Positions 37,101-47,505 of a stretch of DNA of 64,000 nt are shown piece by piece. The notes beneath the pieces were generated by a model that saw only the letters and a list, made by a program, of their open reading frames with translations, was not told the origin of the DNA and searched no databases. The DNA lies in contig OU452201.1 in the NCBI GenBank assembly GCA_911728435.2, positions 7,874,001-7,938,000 of the forward strand. Direction: 5' to 3'. This DNA comes from Apoderus coryli (taxonomy: Eukaryota; Arthropoda; Insecta; Coleoptera; Attelabidae). Positions within the stretch are counted from its first letter, which is position 1. Every line of letters begins with the position of its first letter. Both the position numbers and the translations under genes were made by a program.

Positions 37101-37780
37101 ATTGGTAATTACTTAGTGTAAGTAAGATGAGAAGCGGTTAAACTTTAGGTTGTTTTAATCTTCCAGGATAGTATCAGGAATAACATTCTACGCATTTTCA
37201 CAATACCTAGGCCATGTCAGTCAAAATATATTCTTCACAGTGGCTTCCGGTGGACTTATAGCGATACCGGGAACAATATTATGTGTCTATTTGGTGGGTA
37301 AATGTGGTCGGAAAAATACAATAATGTGCGCCCAGTTAGGTACAGCCCTGTGCCTATTCCTCATCCTAATGGTTCCGAAAGGGATATTCAATCAGGATTG
37401 GCCAAGAGTTATGTTTGCTGGACTCGGTATTGTAGGACTATCTGTAAGAAACATTTATTAAGTACCTACATATTACAATTGTTTGTTTTTTTTACTTCTT
37501 GTTAAAATTGAAGGTTTCGATGCCGGCCCTGTATCTCTTCACCGGGGAATTATTTCCTACGACGCTACGTAATGCAGGAGTAGGAACTTCTGTAATGTTT
37601 GCCAGGATTGGATCTATGCTGGCGCCGCTTATAATCGCTTTACAGGATTTCTCAGAAATTCTACCTCTGGTCGTCTTAGGTATAGCATCATTACTGGAAG
37701 CCTTTTTAATAACGTTTTTGCCAGAAACTATGGGAACGTCATTGCCGGATAACGTTGAGGATTTAGAAAATTCGAGGTAG
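34174..37780 (+). CDS. SLC22-type organic ion/carnitine transporter
   Basis: Eight exons join in phase: 34174-34201, 34553-34770, 34903-35059, 35114-35272, 35386-35581, 36880-37104, 37167-37443 and 37514-37780. They give 508 residues, a usual length for the family, and every intron is GT-AG. The start MSSIIGVAK is chosen because its 28-base exon supplies the one base needed by the next. The protein would be a plasma-membrane, 12-helix MFS transporter. A first helix is followed by a large extracellular loop with cysteines and N-glycosylation sites (NSTK, NETS, NVSN). The SLC22 phrase IVSEWNLVC comes next, then MFS motif A GILADKKGRK, LLPESPRWLL after helix 6, a second VGKCGRKN, and GELFPTTLRNAGVGTS. 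The substrate cannot be assigned. Intron 5 carries two transposon fragments. ATTAAA at 37793 may be the poly(A) signal. Confidence 0.9.
35670..36360 (+). pseudogene. LINE reverse transcriptase remnant in SLC22 intron 5
   Basis: Blocks include DLWKESKVVPIFKAGD and NNYRPISLLSNFSKLFE (35935-36045), GVPQGSNFGPLLY (36247) and a broken RLFFADDLK (36325). Upstream, NKFTWDSDSIPSFFVND (35820) may be the preceding linker. Stops and frameshifts are present. The insert lies sense to the host gene, wholly within the intron. Confidence 0.85.
36400..36830 (-). pseudogene. endonuclease-reverse transcriptase C-terminal fragment
   Basis: On the minus strand an open stretch (36460-36819) reads LQWSGHVIRMPMERLPKKIL and then AQIANDRDG and RNRKAMENV. 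This is the C-terminal tail of a class of LINE proteins often labelled craniofacial development protein 2-like. No catalytic region is included. It abuts the remnant at 35670-36360 and ends 50 bases before exon 6 of the transporter. Confidence 0.75.
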
Positions 37781-38038
37781 AAATGAAATATTATTAAAAA
37801 TATAAATTACCAACTATCACATATTCAAGCTGAAGATAAACTAAATTTGTAGCTACCGAAATATTATTTTATAGATCGATGAATTCCAACCTCAAAAATC
37901 GCCATGAAGTAGAACCACTTTAAGTCCCAGAGGAACCACGAATTAGCAAAAACAAATAACAATACTATTTATTGTAACTAATAATTAACAAGTACAAAAT
38001 AATACTTAAAACTATTTATATACATTTGTTTACTTGTG

Positions 38039-38474
38039 TTACTGTGTTTCAAAGTTCTCTTCCCAGGGCCTTGGGCCTCGAACCTGTTCCCAATTATCAA
38101 TGTCCAATTTCTTAATTTTCTCATATTCACTTTCTAATGTTACTTCACCTGGTTTTTTCATTTCTACCCCATATTTTTTAACTTCTTCTGGGGACACCTT
38201 CGATACTCGTGAAAATTGATATCTACAATAATAAGTACAGCAGAAGTATAGGTAGATACGAATGTAGTTGTAATAATGAAATTTTGTTTGAATTTTAATA
38301 GTTAAGCCCCCTAGAAAATGAACTACATTAACATATTTAAATATAAACCTACCGCAAACTAGTAAATTCACGTAAACCAAATGAGCCTCCTACAACAACA
38401 ATAATGAAGGGTAAGCCATATTTAAAAAACCGCCTTTTGAATAATTTTGTTATTTTTTCAGGTAATATATTCAT
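38039..38474 (-). CDS. COX16: cytochrome c oxidase assembly protein COX16
   Basis: Two exons, 38353-38474 and 38039-38222, join in phase through a GTAGGT...TTGTAG intron to give 101 residues (human COX16 has 106). The family protein is a small mitochondrial inner-membrane factor that helps assemble complex IV by supporting the COX2 copper-insertion module. The sequence shows a basic N-terminus (KLFKRRFFKYG), one membrane helix (LPFIIVVVGGSFGL), the family phrase REFTSLRYQFSRV, and the signature end DIDNWEQVRGPRPWEE. The start is the only ATG before the helix. The gene converges with the SLC22 gene, with 258 bases between their stops. AATAAA lies at 37968-37973 on its strand. Confidence 0.96.
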
Positions 38475-39096
38475 TCCTAACAAATCTATTTATTTATTAT
38501 TAAGTAAAAAACAAATATATCCACAAATACATTTTAAGGTTATGTTTTGTTTAGGGTTGTTTTCCACACTTAACTTTGGTTTGACACTGACATTACCAGA
38601 ACACAACAAGTTTGTTCCAACATCACTTGAGGATTATTGTTATGACCTTTTTGTCAAGAAGCATATTGAAAAGAATTACACATAGGCCCGGTTGTACAAT
38701 GAGCGTTCACCCGAAGTTCACCTTGATCTTCGGTTCAGCCGAGAAAATGCGTTGTACATTGTTGGTTTTGATGGTGAACTCTCGGTGAACTTGAACGCCC
38801 GAATTTGGTCGTTCAAGCTGAGTTCAACGTTTTTTTAACCTCACTACTGAATGTTTTAAGGTTTTATTTATGCTAATATTTGTTTTTTCAAAATTTAATT
38901 TCCTACAAAAATGGATGTGTATTAGAATTAGTAAATAATGTTGCTCATCGTCGAGCCCCACACATGGAAATAGGCCAAATCATTTCAAAGTTTGGAATTA
39001 ACGAGTGGTAATGTTTATTGTGGATTTGATATCTGAAAGAATATCATCTACTACAGACATAAATATACATTAAACACATCACCCTATCAGACTGTG

Positions 39097-39460
39097 AAAT
39101 AAAATAAATAAAAATAACAAGGAGTGATAACGATAGGACTATGGGAAATTTAATAGACTTAACAATTCAACAGGCGACACTGCTCATCAAATAACATTTC
39201 AGATACTTTTAATTTAAACCTGGATATTGAGACAGACGTAAAATTCTGAGGCAATTTGTTATACTCTGCAGCTATGGTATATGAAAACGACCGTTGAAAT
39301 TAAGCTGTTCTATGGGGTGGTATATCAATGATATGCTTTCTTCTTATGTTTAAATTATGAACATAAACATCCGTCCTGAAAGTTGCCGCCTTTTTCTCAG
39401 AATTAGGTTGTTCGATAACGTAGAGTTTCAGTTCACCCCATGGAGGATGCACAGGAGTAC
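39097..39460 (-). pseudogene. LINE C-terminal fragment nested in the GGCCCGG element
   Basis: The minus strand gives FRTDVYVHNLNIRRKHIIDI and then AAEYNKLPQNF and SISRFKLKVSEML, with one break after PPHRTA. This is the end of a jockey-like ORF2 protein. A TTTTTATTTATTTTATTT tail near 39100 would be the 3' end of the copy. Confidence 0.65.
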
Positions 39461-39760
39461 CCTAGGTGCTGTGACTTTTTCTGTCACCCTCCACCAATTC
39501 CAGATCACTAAATTTATTAAAATAATATCCTCTCTAGCAGAGAAATTAGTTGCTCTTACATTATTTTCCATAATTATATATTATAAATTTGTTTTTATTT
39601 AATATTCTAAGCTACGAAAATACAAATTTAAAAAAAAAACTGAAAACAACATAAATATATCTAAAAATTATCTATTTTATAGGTTAGATTGTTATTTTTT
39701 TCTTCTCCTCATTTTATAGTCTAGTTAAATGCTGGTTCAAGTAAACTTGTATTGGTACAA

Positions 39761-39788
39761 CCATTGTCTTTATAAACAAAGACAATGG
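39761..39788. repeat. 11-bp hairpin
   Basis: CCATTGTCTTT and AAAGACAATGG pair perfectly around six bases, inside the right subterminal region of the GGCCCGG element. Confidence 0.7.
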
Positions 39789-40327
39789 TACAACGCTCGA
39801 GACACTGAACTTAGTTCAAGAGTGAACTCAGTGACCAGTGACCAGCAGTTCACGGGAACTAATGGTAAACTATCGTTTGTACAACCGGGCCATAATAAAA
39901 TATCATTTATTCAACAGATTATAAATAGTACATTATAAAAAGGCACATTACAATTAAGTCTACAATATATAGAATATTAGGAATGAAAATTGCTCTTTTA
40001 AACAAAATAAACAATAATATGATTGGTATATGAGGAAAATTGAGCAAAATTTGCAAAATTATTTTCAATGTTTGTTTTTTTCTTTTGGTATTGGGCCAAA
40101 CGAAAATAATATCAAGTGAATTGCCCTCATCTCGCATGCGCATAATATACAGATTTTGATTGGCTCGGCACGTTAGCATTTTAATGTAGGCTCTAGAGTA
40201 CATATTTAATATAAGATTTCTATGAGAACGATCGATCGAAGGGAGGTACAGCATACCAGATTAGCACAGCGTAGCCTCCATCCTCTCGGTTGTTCGCCAC
40301 GTCCTATTACTTGGCTTGCGTGACAGA

Positions 40328-40333
40328 CACGTG
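40328..40333. promoter_or_regulatory. CACGTG E-box upstream of the V-ATPase F gene
   Basis: ACACGTGAGT lies about 220 bases before the start codon. CACGTGA is the core of the M-box/CLEAR site through which MITF/TFEB factors drive V-ATPase genes in flies and mammals. A GATTGG (inverted CCAAT) is near 40157. Function is inferred from motif and place only. Confidence 0.35.
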
Positions 40334-40550
40334 AGTGAAAATTGATATTTCGTGTTCAAGGATGTCGCCTATTGGTTTTTAAGAATTAACACTCAAAATT
40401 GATGTCAAGTCAAATGTCACATTCAGTCATATGATATGTTTTAATGTTTTTCATATGTTTACAAAGGTTTCTAAACGGCAAGTCAGGTGATAATTTTTAA
40501 GTTCTGAATTTAAAAGGTTTTTAGTCGAAGTGCTTAAAGAGTAGTTTATC

Positions 40551-41116
40551 ATGGCATTGCATTCAGCAGCAAAAGGAAAATTAATTGCAGTCATAGGAGA
40601 TGAAGTAAGCAATATAGTTTGTCTAACTAAACGTTACATCAACTTATTATTTCTAGGACACCTGTGTCGGCTTCCTCCTCGGGGGCATTGGGGAAATAAA
40701 TAAAAACCGCCACCCCAATTTTATGGTTGTTGATAAAAGTATGTGGTACATAATTTACCGTTTAAATACTTATGAACCACGCCTTGTTTTCAGACACTGC
40801 CGTAAGTGAAGTTGAGGAATGTTTCAAGAGATTCTTGAAACGTGATGATGTCGACATAATTCTTATCAACCAAAACATAGCTGAATTAATCAGGCACGTA
40901 GTTGATAGCCATAATAGTCCAGTACCAGCTATTTTGGAGATACCATCGAAAGATCATCCTTATGATTCGTCCAAGGATTCTATATTGAGAAGAGCTAGGG
41001 TATGCATTTAAGAATCTATTATTTTCAATTTCATTAATATTTTGAATATGTAAGTAATCTTTTCTGATTATATTGAATTTTTTTTCTAGGGCATGTTCAG
41101 CGCTGATGATCTCTAA
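40551..41116 (+). CDS. Vha14: V-type ATPase subunit F
   Basis: Four exons (40551-40604, 40657-40738, 40794-40999 and 41090-41116) join in phase through GT-AG introns to give 122 residues, the normal size for this subunit (ATP6V1F; Vma7 in yeast; Vha14 in Drosophila). Subunit F sits in the central rotor stalk of the V1 sector with subunit D and couples ATP hydrolysis to proton pumping in endomembranes. Family hallmarks are [20 protein letters not shown] at the N-terminus, a central [18 protein letters not shown], the phrase [20 protein letters not shown], and the short terminal exon GMFSADDL. All key regions are intact. A possible poly(A) signal ATTAAA lies 4 bases after the stop, with another at 41205. 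An E-box upstream may control it. Confidence 0.97.
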
Positions 41117-42007
41117 TCCATTAAAATTGAACAAATATATATATATACATGTTAATTGTTGTAAATTGTATAACATTCCTCGATGTTTATTAATAATTCA
41201 TTATATTAAATAGAATGTATCAGAATTGGTATACATCCACATGTATTGTAAAAAGTAACTAGGTAGGTATGTACATTTAAAAAGGATGTGATCTGTGGAC
41301 ACCACAATTAAAATGTTTCAATATTAGTTTATCAATGAACTTATGATATGGAACCCTATTAGTGCGTAGCAAACTATACATTTTTTTAAATACATTAATT
41401 GTGGAAGCGCTACGAATAACACAAACTAAAGCCACCTTAGTTATTGGTAGGGCTTTCACAAATTGGTCACATGTTTTTTTATTTACAAAATATTGCTACA
41501 ATAAATAAAATTTATTTAAGGTGTGTAGTTTGCTACGCACTAATAAGTTCCATATCAACAATTTATGAGAATACGTATGTATTTTTAATTTAAAGTTAAT
41601 AAAAAATGTAAAACATAACTGGAATCTCTAATTTCGGGTTATCGTATTCAAGTATTTCTTTTTTTCAAGGTATACGTGCCCCGTTAATTTTAAAAACGTA
41701 GCGCCCATGTCCATTTAGAGAACGAGTTATCACTGATTCAAGTTTCTAAACTCGATCACTTAACATTTGCAGGTTTTTCACACCAAAAAAATTTGTTTGA
41801 TCTCGGTAATTTTTGATCACAAGCTATCCCATTAAAACGCGGAAAAATTTAGTTTAACCCAAAGGTTTGGCTCAACTCCGCGCATTTCACTTCCAAAAAT
41901 GTTATATGAGACTCAAAAAGTATTTTTTAATTAAGTACTTGAAAATCTAACATTATTGTATTAGTCTTGTAGTAATAGCGGCTACCATATCTCTATTATG
42001 GTTAGTT
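41117..42007. other. intergenic, with one inverted repeat
   Basis: No gene. The inverted repeat at 41344-41557 is the only structure seen. Confidence 0.35.
41344..41557. repeat. 37-bp inverted repeat, short fold-back
   Basis: GATATGGAAC...TTAGTGCGTAGCAAACT (41344-41378) and its inverse AGTTTGCTACGCACTAA...GTTCCATATC (41523-41557) flank about 145 unique bases. This is consistent with a small MITE or a fold-back scar. Confidence 0.75.
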
Positions 42008-42015
42008 GGTTTGTC

Positions 42016-42573
42016 TAGGGATGGCAACGATATATCGATATATTAAACATATCGATATATTTTTTTAATATATCGATATATTTTAATCGATATATTGAAA
42101 CAAATATCGATATATACAACACGATATATCGGTACATTTTCAAAATAAATGTATCTGCTACAGCTGCTTTCTTCCTTGTTGTGTTGCCGTAGCAGTCGAC
42201 GCACACAACAAAAAATCGAAATCGTCTAACTGGAAATAGATTATCAAAATTATTATTTCTAAGTTCTGTTCCAGAAAATTTTGCATTAATTGACCTAACC
42301 TAATGTAATTATTTCTAACAAATATTCTTACGTTTGCATATGTATTTTCAGGCAAATAGATTTTAATGAATACTATTTTATTTAATGATTTGAATCTTTA
42401 AAATTTGAAGTTTATTTATAACTACAATCCACTCTAAAATAAAAATATAACAAATATATCGATATATATAAAATATCGATATTTTCATTCGATATATCGA
42501 GTATATCGATATATAGTTTCGACATATCTTTTGATTCAATATATCGATATATTTATTTATTTTGCCATCCCTA
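42016..42573. mobile_element. hAT-type MITE with TATCGATA-rich ends
   Basis: The ends TAGGGATGGCAA and TTGCCATCCCTA are perfect inverted repeats flanked by an exact 8-bp duplication GGTTTGTC (42008-42015 and 42574-42581), the hAT signature. Both subterminal zones (42028-42130 and 42450-42556) are crowded with TATCGATA octamers, at least eight counted. No transposase is encoded. The perfect duplication suggests a recent insertion. Confidence 0.9.
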
Positions 42574-42581
42574 GGTTTGTC

Positions 42582-43731
42582 ATAATTTGGTAGTATTTTT
42601 TTCTAACGTTGGTGTCACTTATTTTAGTTTAGTTGACACTTCTAGTTCACGTCATAATTTGGTGTTGGTAAGATGTTTTTTCTAACGACAGACAAATTGC
42701 TTGTGTCAAATAGTTTATTATTATTTTCTTTGTTTACATTAATAGCCTAAGGGTTTTCGGCATTATTTTCATGTTTAAGATCGATTTCTATCAACCTGTT
42801 GTATATTTTAGTGTTATTAAATGGTTATTCCATATAGTTGTAGTCAATTTAGAAGTTGTCATTGTGTATTTGAAGTAATATTACTGAAAAAGTGATAATA
42901 ACCTAAAGTGACAGTGTCATGAGAGCCGTCAGATGGATGGATGTGATCATATATTTTTCAATAACCTAAGTCTGATGGATGGGAAATAGTTCCCTGCGTC
43001 GCACACAAAATGAGCTTTTGCAGATGTAATTAAATTAATTAATAAAATAGTGTGGCCGCCTTAAATCCCATTGAAAAGTACCTGTTGGGATGCAGCAAAA
43101 AACAATTATCCCATATAGACAGACCTGCGGCTGCACCTTCGGTGCAGCTTTAAGTTAAGTCACATAGATAGCGGTTTGTTTTCTTTATTTTATACATCTG
43201 ATTTTATACCATAACATTCTTTTTAAAAGGACCACAGACCACAGCTAACATACGTGTGTGGTGATGTGGTGTGTGTTTTTTTTTTCAATTATTGACATCT
43301 TGTCATGGAATTGACATCCAGCCAGCGTAAGTATGGACCTACAGTCTAGCGTGGAAGCTGAACCACGGTCCTCAATTTAAAATTCAATAGGTATATAGTA
43401 GGAAGGCGTAGGATATACGATCCAAAATACAAAACAATTTTTTTTTTTGGTTCTGTAATTATTTAGTCGGGTGACCAGTGGCCAGCAATATGCAGCGGGT
43501 CCGACGTTCGAAATTTTTTTGTTACTTAATTTAAGCACAGAATAAGGAAGCTACGTAGCTTTCTTATTCTATGATTTAAGGTTCACCCCTGGCCAAATAG
43601 CCCCGGTAGCTGTGGTAGAAGAAGCGCAAATGCAATACAATAATTTAAGGTTATGTTTTTTTTTGTTATTGTTTATAATTTGGGCTAGGTTGATTGGAAT
43701 TTCTCTAATTTTTATACTAATATTATTTAAT
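42582..43731. other. intergenic region upstream of NHEJ1
   Basis: Contains a perfect short hairpin (43130-43148) and otherwise AT-rich DNA. The TTGGCCAAATAGCCCCGGTAG region near 43590 may belong to the 5' leader of NHEJ1, but this is not certain. Confidence 0.35.
43130..43148. repeat. perfect 8-bp stem hairpin
   Basis: GCTGCACC TTC GGTGCAGC. It is unusually GC-rich for the area. The role is unknown. Confidence 0.6.
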
Positions 43732-45034
43732 ATGTGGAAAACTTGTGAATCAACAAATAATTCATTATATATGATAAAATATGAATATAATTCAGATCAA
43801 TTTCTTATATATTTAACAAATTTTGCAGAACTTTGGCAGAAGATGATAGATAAAGAAACTTTGATACAAAATTTCACAGTATGTATGTATTCATATTATG
43901 GTTTAGTCGAAATTATATTTTGATTTGATCAGAAGATATTTTACGTTCAGTAATTGAAAAATTAGTTACCTCAAACTCAAATTTAGTGATTAATTTTGCT
44001 TATATATAATATAATATGTATGATTTTAAGGCTTTAAGGCTTTTTTTTAGGAATGTAACAAGAAAATTAATGCTGATTATGATAGTATTAAATCCACATT
44101 AATTTCTTCAATAGAAGATTTGGAGTCATGTAATGTATCTGTACGAATTCTAAATGAAAACAACTGCGAAATTCTAATTGAACATAGTTTAAACGAACCT
44201 AAGACTAAGTCAAAGATTTGTTTTAAGTTTGTGTTGAATAAACAGAAACCAGAAAAGGTACGTTTCTATATTTCTTATATCATATATTATATGCTATATC
44301 ATGATTATTTATAGTTTCAAAAACACGTTACAATAACACTAATTAAATCATTGTTTTATCTGGAAAAACAAAACGAAATGATGTCAAATTTACTGCAGAA
44401 AAAAGATCGAGAATTAGAAGAATATAAATTAGAGAAAGGAGAGATTTCTAGAAGTGCGTCTCATAAAATTAAAATATTAATAAGTACCTACATAATGAAA
44501 ATTTATACATTTCAGGTGACTTGAAAACAGAGAAATTTAATACAAATGTTCTGATAAAGAGTGAAAATACGAAGAATGAATCACTTATGTTGAATGTATT
44601 TAGTAAATCTCGGACTTTCTTGAATACTTTTAAAGAAAGATATGGCGAGATTCATTATGAACATTTGAAGTAAGTTACATAATGTTTTTTTAGTGCATTA
44701 CACTTTTTTTTTCCACCCTGAACCCTAATAATAAATCCAAACTTTTTTTGTGGAAAGTCGAAAGTTTAAATTCATTCTACACTGTGCTAAAAATGCACAC
44801 CGAACAGAAGGGTCCTCGACCACAAATCTCGATCCGATAGCACTTAATACTAGAAATACAGGTGCATTAGGGAACATAAGCAGTCTCCGTAACCCACGTA
44901 TTGAATTGTTAGAGAGCCTAACATACATATTTTTTAGTGTACAACCTGATCCTTGGAATAATTCCTCAAGAAAAAGAACAGTATATGGCTCAGAGACGAT
45001 AGGTAATTCGAAAAAAAGCAAAGTAAGGTTTTAA
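43732..45034 (+). CDS. NHEJ1: XLF/NHEJ1-like non-homologous end-joining factor
   Basis: Five exons (43732-43878, 44051-44257, 44315-44453, 44516-44669 and 44758-45034) join in phase to give 307 residues (human XLF has 299). XLF bridges DNA ends with XRCC4 and ligase IV in the nucleus. The head domain shows DQFLIYLTNFAELWQ, where the family has a TDL..+W motif, then a divergent beta-rich part. The coiled-coil stalk is the clearest match: LEKQNEMMSNLLQKKDREL, EEYKLEKGEISRSDLKTEKF, like the vertebrate KDLEIQDY...L..LKTE pattern. The tail is low complexity and ends NSKKSKVRF, a basic-aromatic ending like the Ku-binding motif of XLF. The start is taken at MWKTCES. The upstream frame reaches 43612 but is a hydrophobic AT-rich stretch. 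AATAAA lies at 45113. Confidence 0.85.
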
Positions 45035-45239
45035 TTTTTTGTTTATCAAAAGTAATATCTTTTAAAGGTGAATTATATTTTGTATATGTTTATTGTTTTT
45101 ATTATTGGAATTAATAAATTTTAAGAAACTTTAGGAATTCTATTTTATTGGGTAAGAAACCTCTAACAGTATTTATTGATTGAAAGCTATATTCTACAAT
45201 CGTCAGGTACAAGTATTTAGGCAACGGCTTGGACTGCTG

Positions 45240-45540
45240 CTTGGCTGGTGGCCGCGATAGTTTTCTCACCTCCAAATGTTCGATATTTTGCACACGTTCT
45301 ATTGACAAGTCAACCTCCCAGCTATCTCTCTCAGCTACAATCTGCGGTCTTTCAGCAACATGTTATAAAATTTGTTGATGATTTCCTCTGTGACCTTATT
45401 TGGCCATCCTGGACGAGCCTCATAGAGACGGCGTTTTTGATTTCCTCACGCGTTTTTCTTTTCAGAAATAAAGCGGACCACCAACCGATATTGCTTTTTT
45501 CCATTTCATAAAAAACCAAAACTTGTCTACTCTCGCGCAC
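45240..45540 (-). pseudogene. possible mariner-like helix-turn-helix fragment
   Basis: By switching frame, the minus strand gives RPGWPNKVTEEIINKFYNML then LKDRRL, a stop, and LREIAGRLTC. This follows the order of a mariner-type DNA-binding region (KVTEE, then DRRL.LREIA). Stops and shifts are frequent, and nothing catalytic follows. Confidence 0.4.
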
Positions 45541-45890
45541 AATCTACTCAAAGGAATTAAACAAAAAGATAAAATTAGTTATTCGTGCCTCAAGGGCATC
45601 AGTTTTTTATTTTTTTATTTTAGAACACTGAAGATTTAATTATTTTAAATTGCTGCTGTATTAATTTATCGTATTTTTTTTTTAATTTTATTTTTTAACT
45701 TATTTTGTTTATATTGTGTAATTTTGTTTATACAAAAGTCACCTTTTCGAATTTTTTTTTTTGCAAAGATAGTGCCTTGTTTGCTGCTTGCATCACTACG
45801 GCCTTAAACTTTGTCTTGCTTTTTTCTCGATTTCCTAATTATTGGTACCAATATAAGTTAATTTAATTACACATTCGTTAGTAAAATATA

Positions 45891-47450
45891 CACTATTGGA
45901 CAAAAGTAGAGCAACACTTTCGAAAAATTAGACAAATCTCGATTTTATAATATTAAACGCATGATAGCGTATTTAAATATGTTGTGTCTTAAATATCAAC
46001 GTAGTCTGCCATTATCGACGGCAACAGCTTTTTCCAACAATCAAAACAAATGAACTGATATTGACATAAACTTTTAATACAATATTGTAATGCGTCAAAA
46101 GTAAAGCAACATTTTAATATTTGCCTAAAAAAGAAAGGTTTTAGCGACAGTAGAGGTTAAAATATTTTTGCTGAGTTTATTTTATGTTTAATTAATATTT
46201 CTGTGCTGGATTAATCATGCCAAGAGGTATTCCAATTTCGAAAGAATTAAAACAGAGAGTAGTGATTGCACACTTGTAAGATACAATACAAGCCCAATTG
46301 TTTTTACCCAGAGACAGCGTATCCAAAATAATTTCAAGTTACAATGAAAGGGGACATTTAGAGAATATACCGAAATCGGCAAGCTCGAGAAAAACAACAA
46401 CTAGGACAGACAGACGCATTAAAAGAATTTCCCAAAACGATCCTTGGATGTCTGCACCTAGAATAATTGCTGAAATTCCCGAAATTGAGGATAGTCCATG
46501 GACAGTTCAAAGAAGGTTGTAGACGCAAAGATATTTAATTGACGCCCGGCGAAAAAGCCGCTTATTTCGGCAAGAAATGGAGTGGCTAGGCTTGAATTTA
46601 AATTGGACAGTAGACGATTGGCAGAAAGTGTTATTTAGCGATGAAACGCGTTATAAAATTTTCAATTCTGATAGAATGAAGCATATAAGATGGCCAATCA
46701 ATCCAAGGTTTCATCCCAAATACGTTACACCGACAGGTAAAGGCAGTGTTTTCCATGGGGTTGTTTCTCATGGAATGGGGTGGGTCCTTTAAACTTCATT
46801 AATTACACCATGGATCGATTTGTCTATAGAGATCTAATGCAAAATGTAATGTTTCTAATAAACGATCCAAAACACTTCCGAATTGTTCAAGAGTGGTTTC
46901 AAGAAAATAACGTTCTGGTTTTGGAGTGGGCGGCACTATATCCTCAGATCTTTTATTTTATTTAAAATCTATGTGAAGAAGTTGAGCGTGGAATTCGTAC
47001 ACAAGTATTTACAAATATACCATTATTGGTAAATAAAATCAATGGAGTTTGGAATAACCTTTCCGAAAATACTGTCCAAAAATTGATTGCTTTAATGCTG
47101 CGACGTTGCTGGCAAATAATAATGGATATTCTATTAATTATTAACATAATACTTCTAGCTCTTTTAATTAATAAATCTGTTTAATGTTTTTTAATCGTAA
47201 TATGTAAAATAAAATACTGTTGACACAATTTGTTGCTTTACTTTTGTCGGACTTCATTTCGTCGATCTTCATAATTATAAATATTTCTGTAACTGCATTT
47301 CGTTTAAAGTGTGCCAAAATATTGTGAAATATTACTAATATTGGGGATAATATTTTATTCAAATTAACTGGGGATTACAATAATATTTAAATAGTTTTTC
47401 AAATTCAAAGAAATAAAAGCACTTTGTTGCTCTACTTTTGTCCAATAGTG
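45891..47450 (+). mobile_element. Tc1-type transposon, complete ends
   Basis: Ends CACTATTGGACAAAAGTAG and CTACTTTTGTCCAATAGTG are perfect inverted repeats flanked by TA (45889-45890 and 47451-47452). A second internal repeat lies about 200 bases inside each end (CAAAAGTAAAGCAACA at about 46096, and its inverse TTGCTTTACTTTTGTC at about 47230). This is the IR/DR layout seen in several Tc1 elements. Length is 1560 bases, normal for the family. The transposase inside is broken. Confidence 0.92.
46217..47180 (+). pseudogene. Tc1 transposase, multiply broken
   Basis: Begins MPRGIPISKELKQRVV at 46217, then a stop. The paired DNA-binding domain continues (PRDSVSKIISSYNERGHLEN, then SARPRIIAEI-like sequence at 46445). 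After a stop at 46520 the catalytic part reads VLFSDETRYKIFNSD (first Asp), then KHFRIVQEWFQENN and LEWAALYPQIFY. In the last stretch the usual SPDLN with the third acidic residue is lost. At least three stops or shifts are present, so the protein is dead although the ends are intact. Confidence 0.88.
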
Positions 47451-47505
47451 TAATGTTAGTTAGTTTTTAAGTACTTTTTTTTTTGTAAAATTATTTCTAA
47501 CTATA

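Larger units (their letters stand above)
38685..39891. mobile_element. GGCCCGG-ended DNA element, possibly PIF/Harbinger-type
   Basis: The ends are GGCCCGGTTGTACAA and TTGTACAACCGGGCC, flanked by ATA on both sides (38682-38684 and 39892-39894), a likely 3-bp target duplication. Subterminal regions are rich in GTTCACC/GGTGAAC and GTTCAAG motifs on both sides, possible transposase-binding sites. There is no transposase. A LINE fragment (about 39097-39460, minus) sits inside. The family is inferred only from the end sequence and 3-bp duplication. Confidence 0.7.

Noticed and set aside
38404..38685. Plus-strand open frame of 93 codons over the COX16 first exon
   Set aside because: It is antisense to a well-supported COX16 exon with a matching splice donor; nothing in it resembles a protein family.
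43612..43731. N-terminal extension of NHEJ1 with a hydrophobic segment
   Set aside because: It is an AT-rich run coding mainly Leu/Ile/Phe and is not expected in XLF; MWKTCES at 43732 fits the family start.
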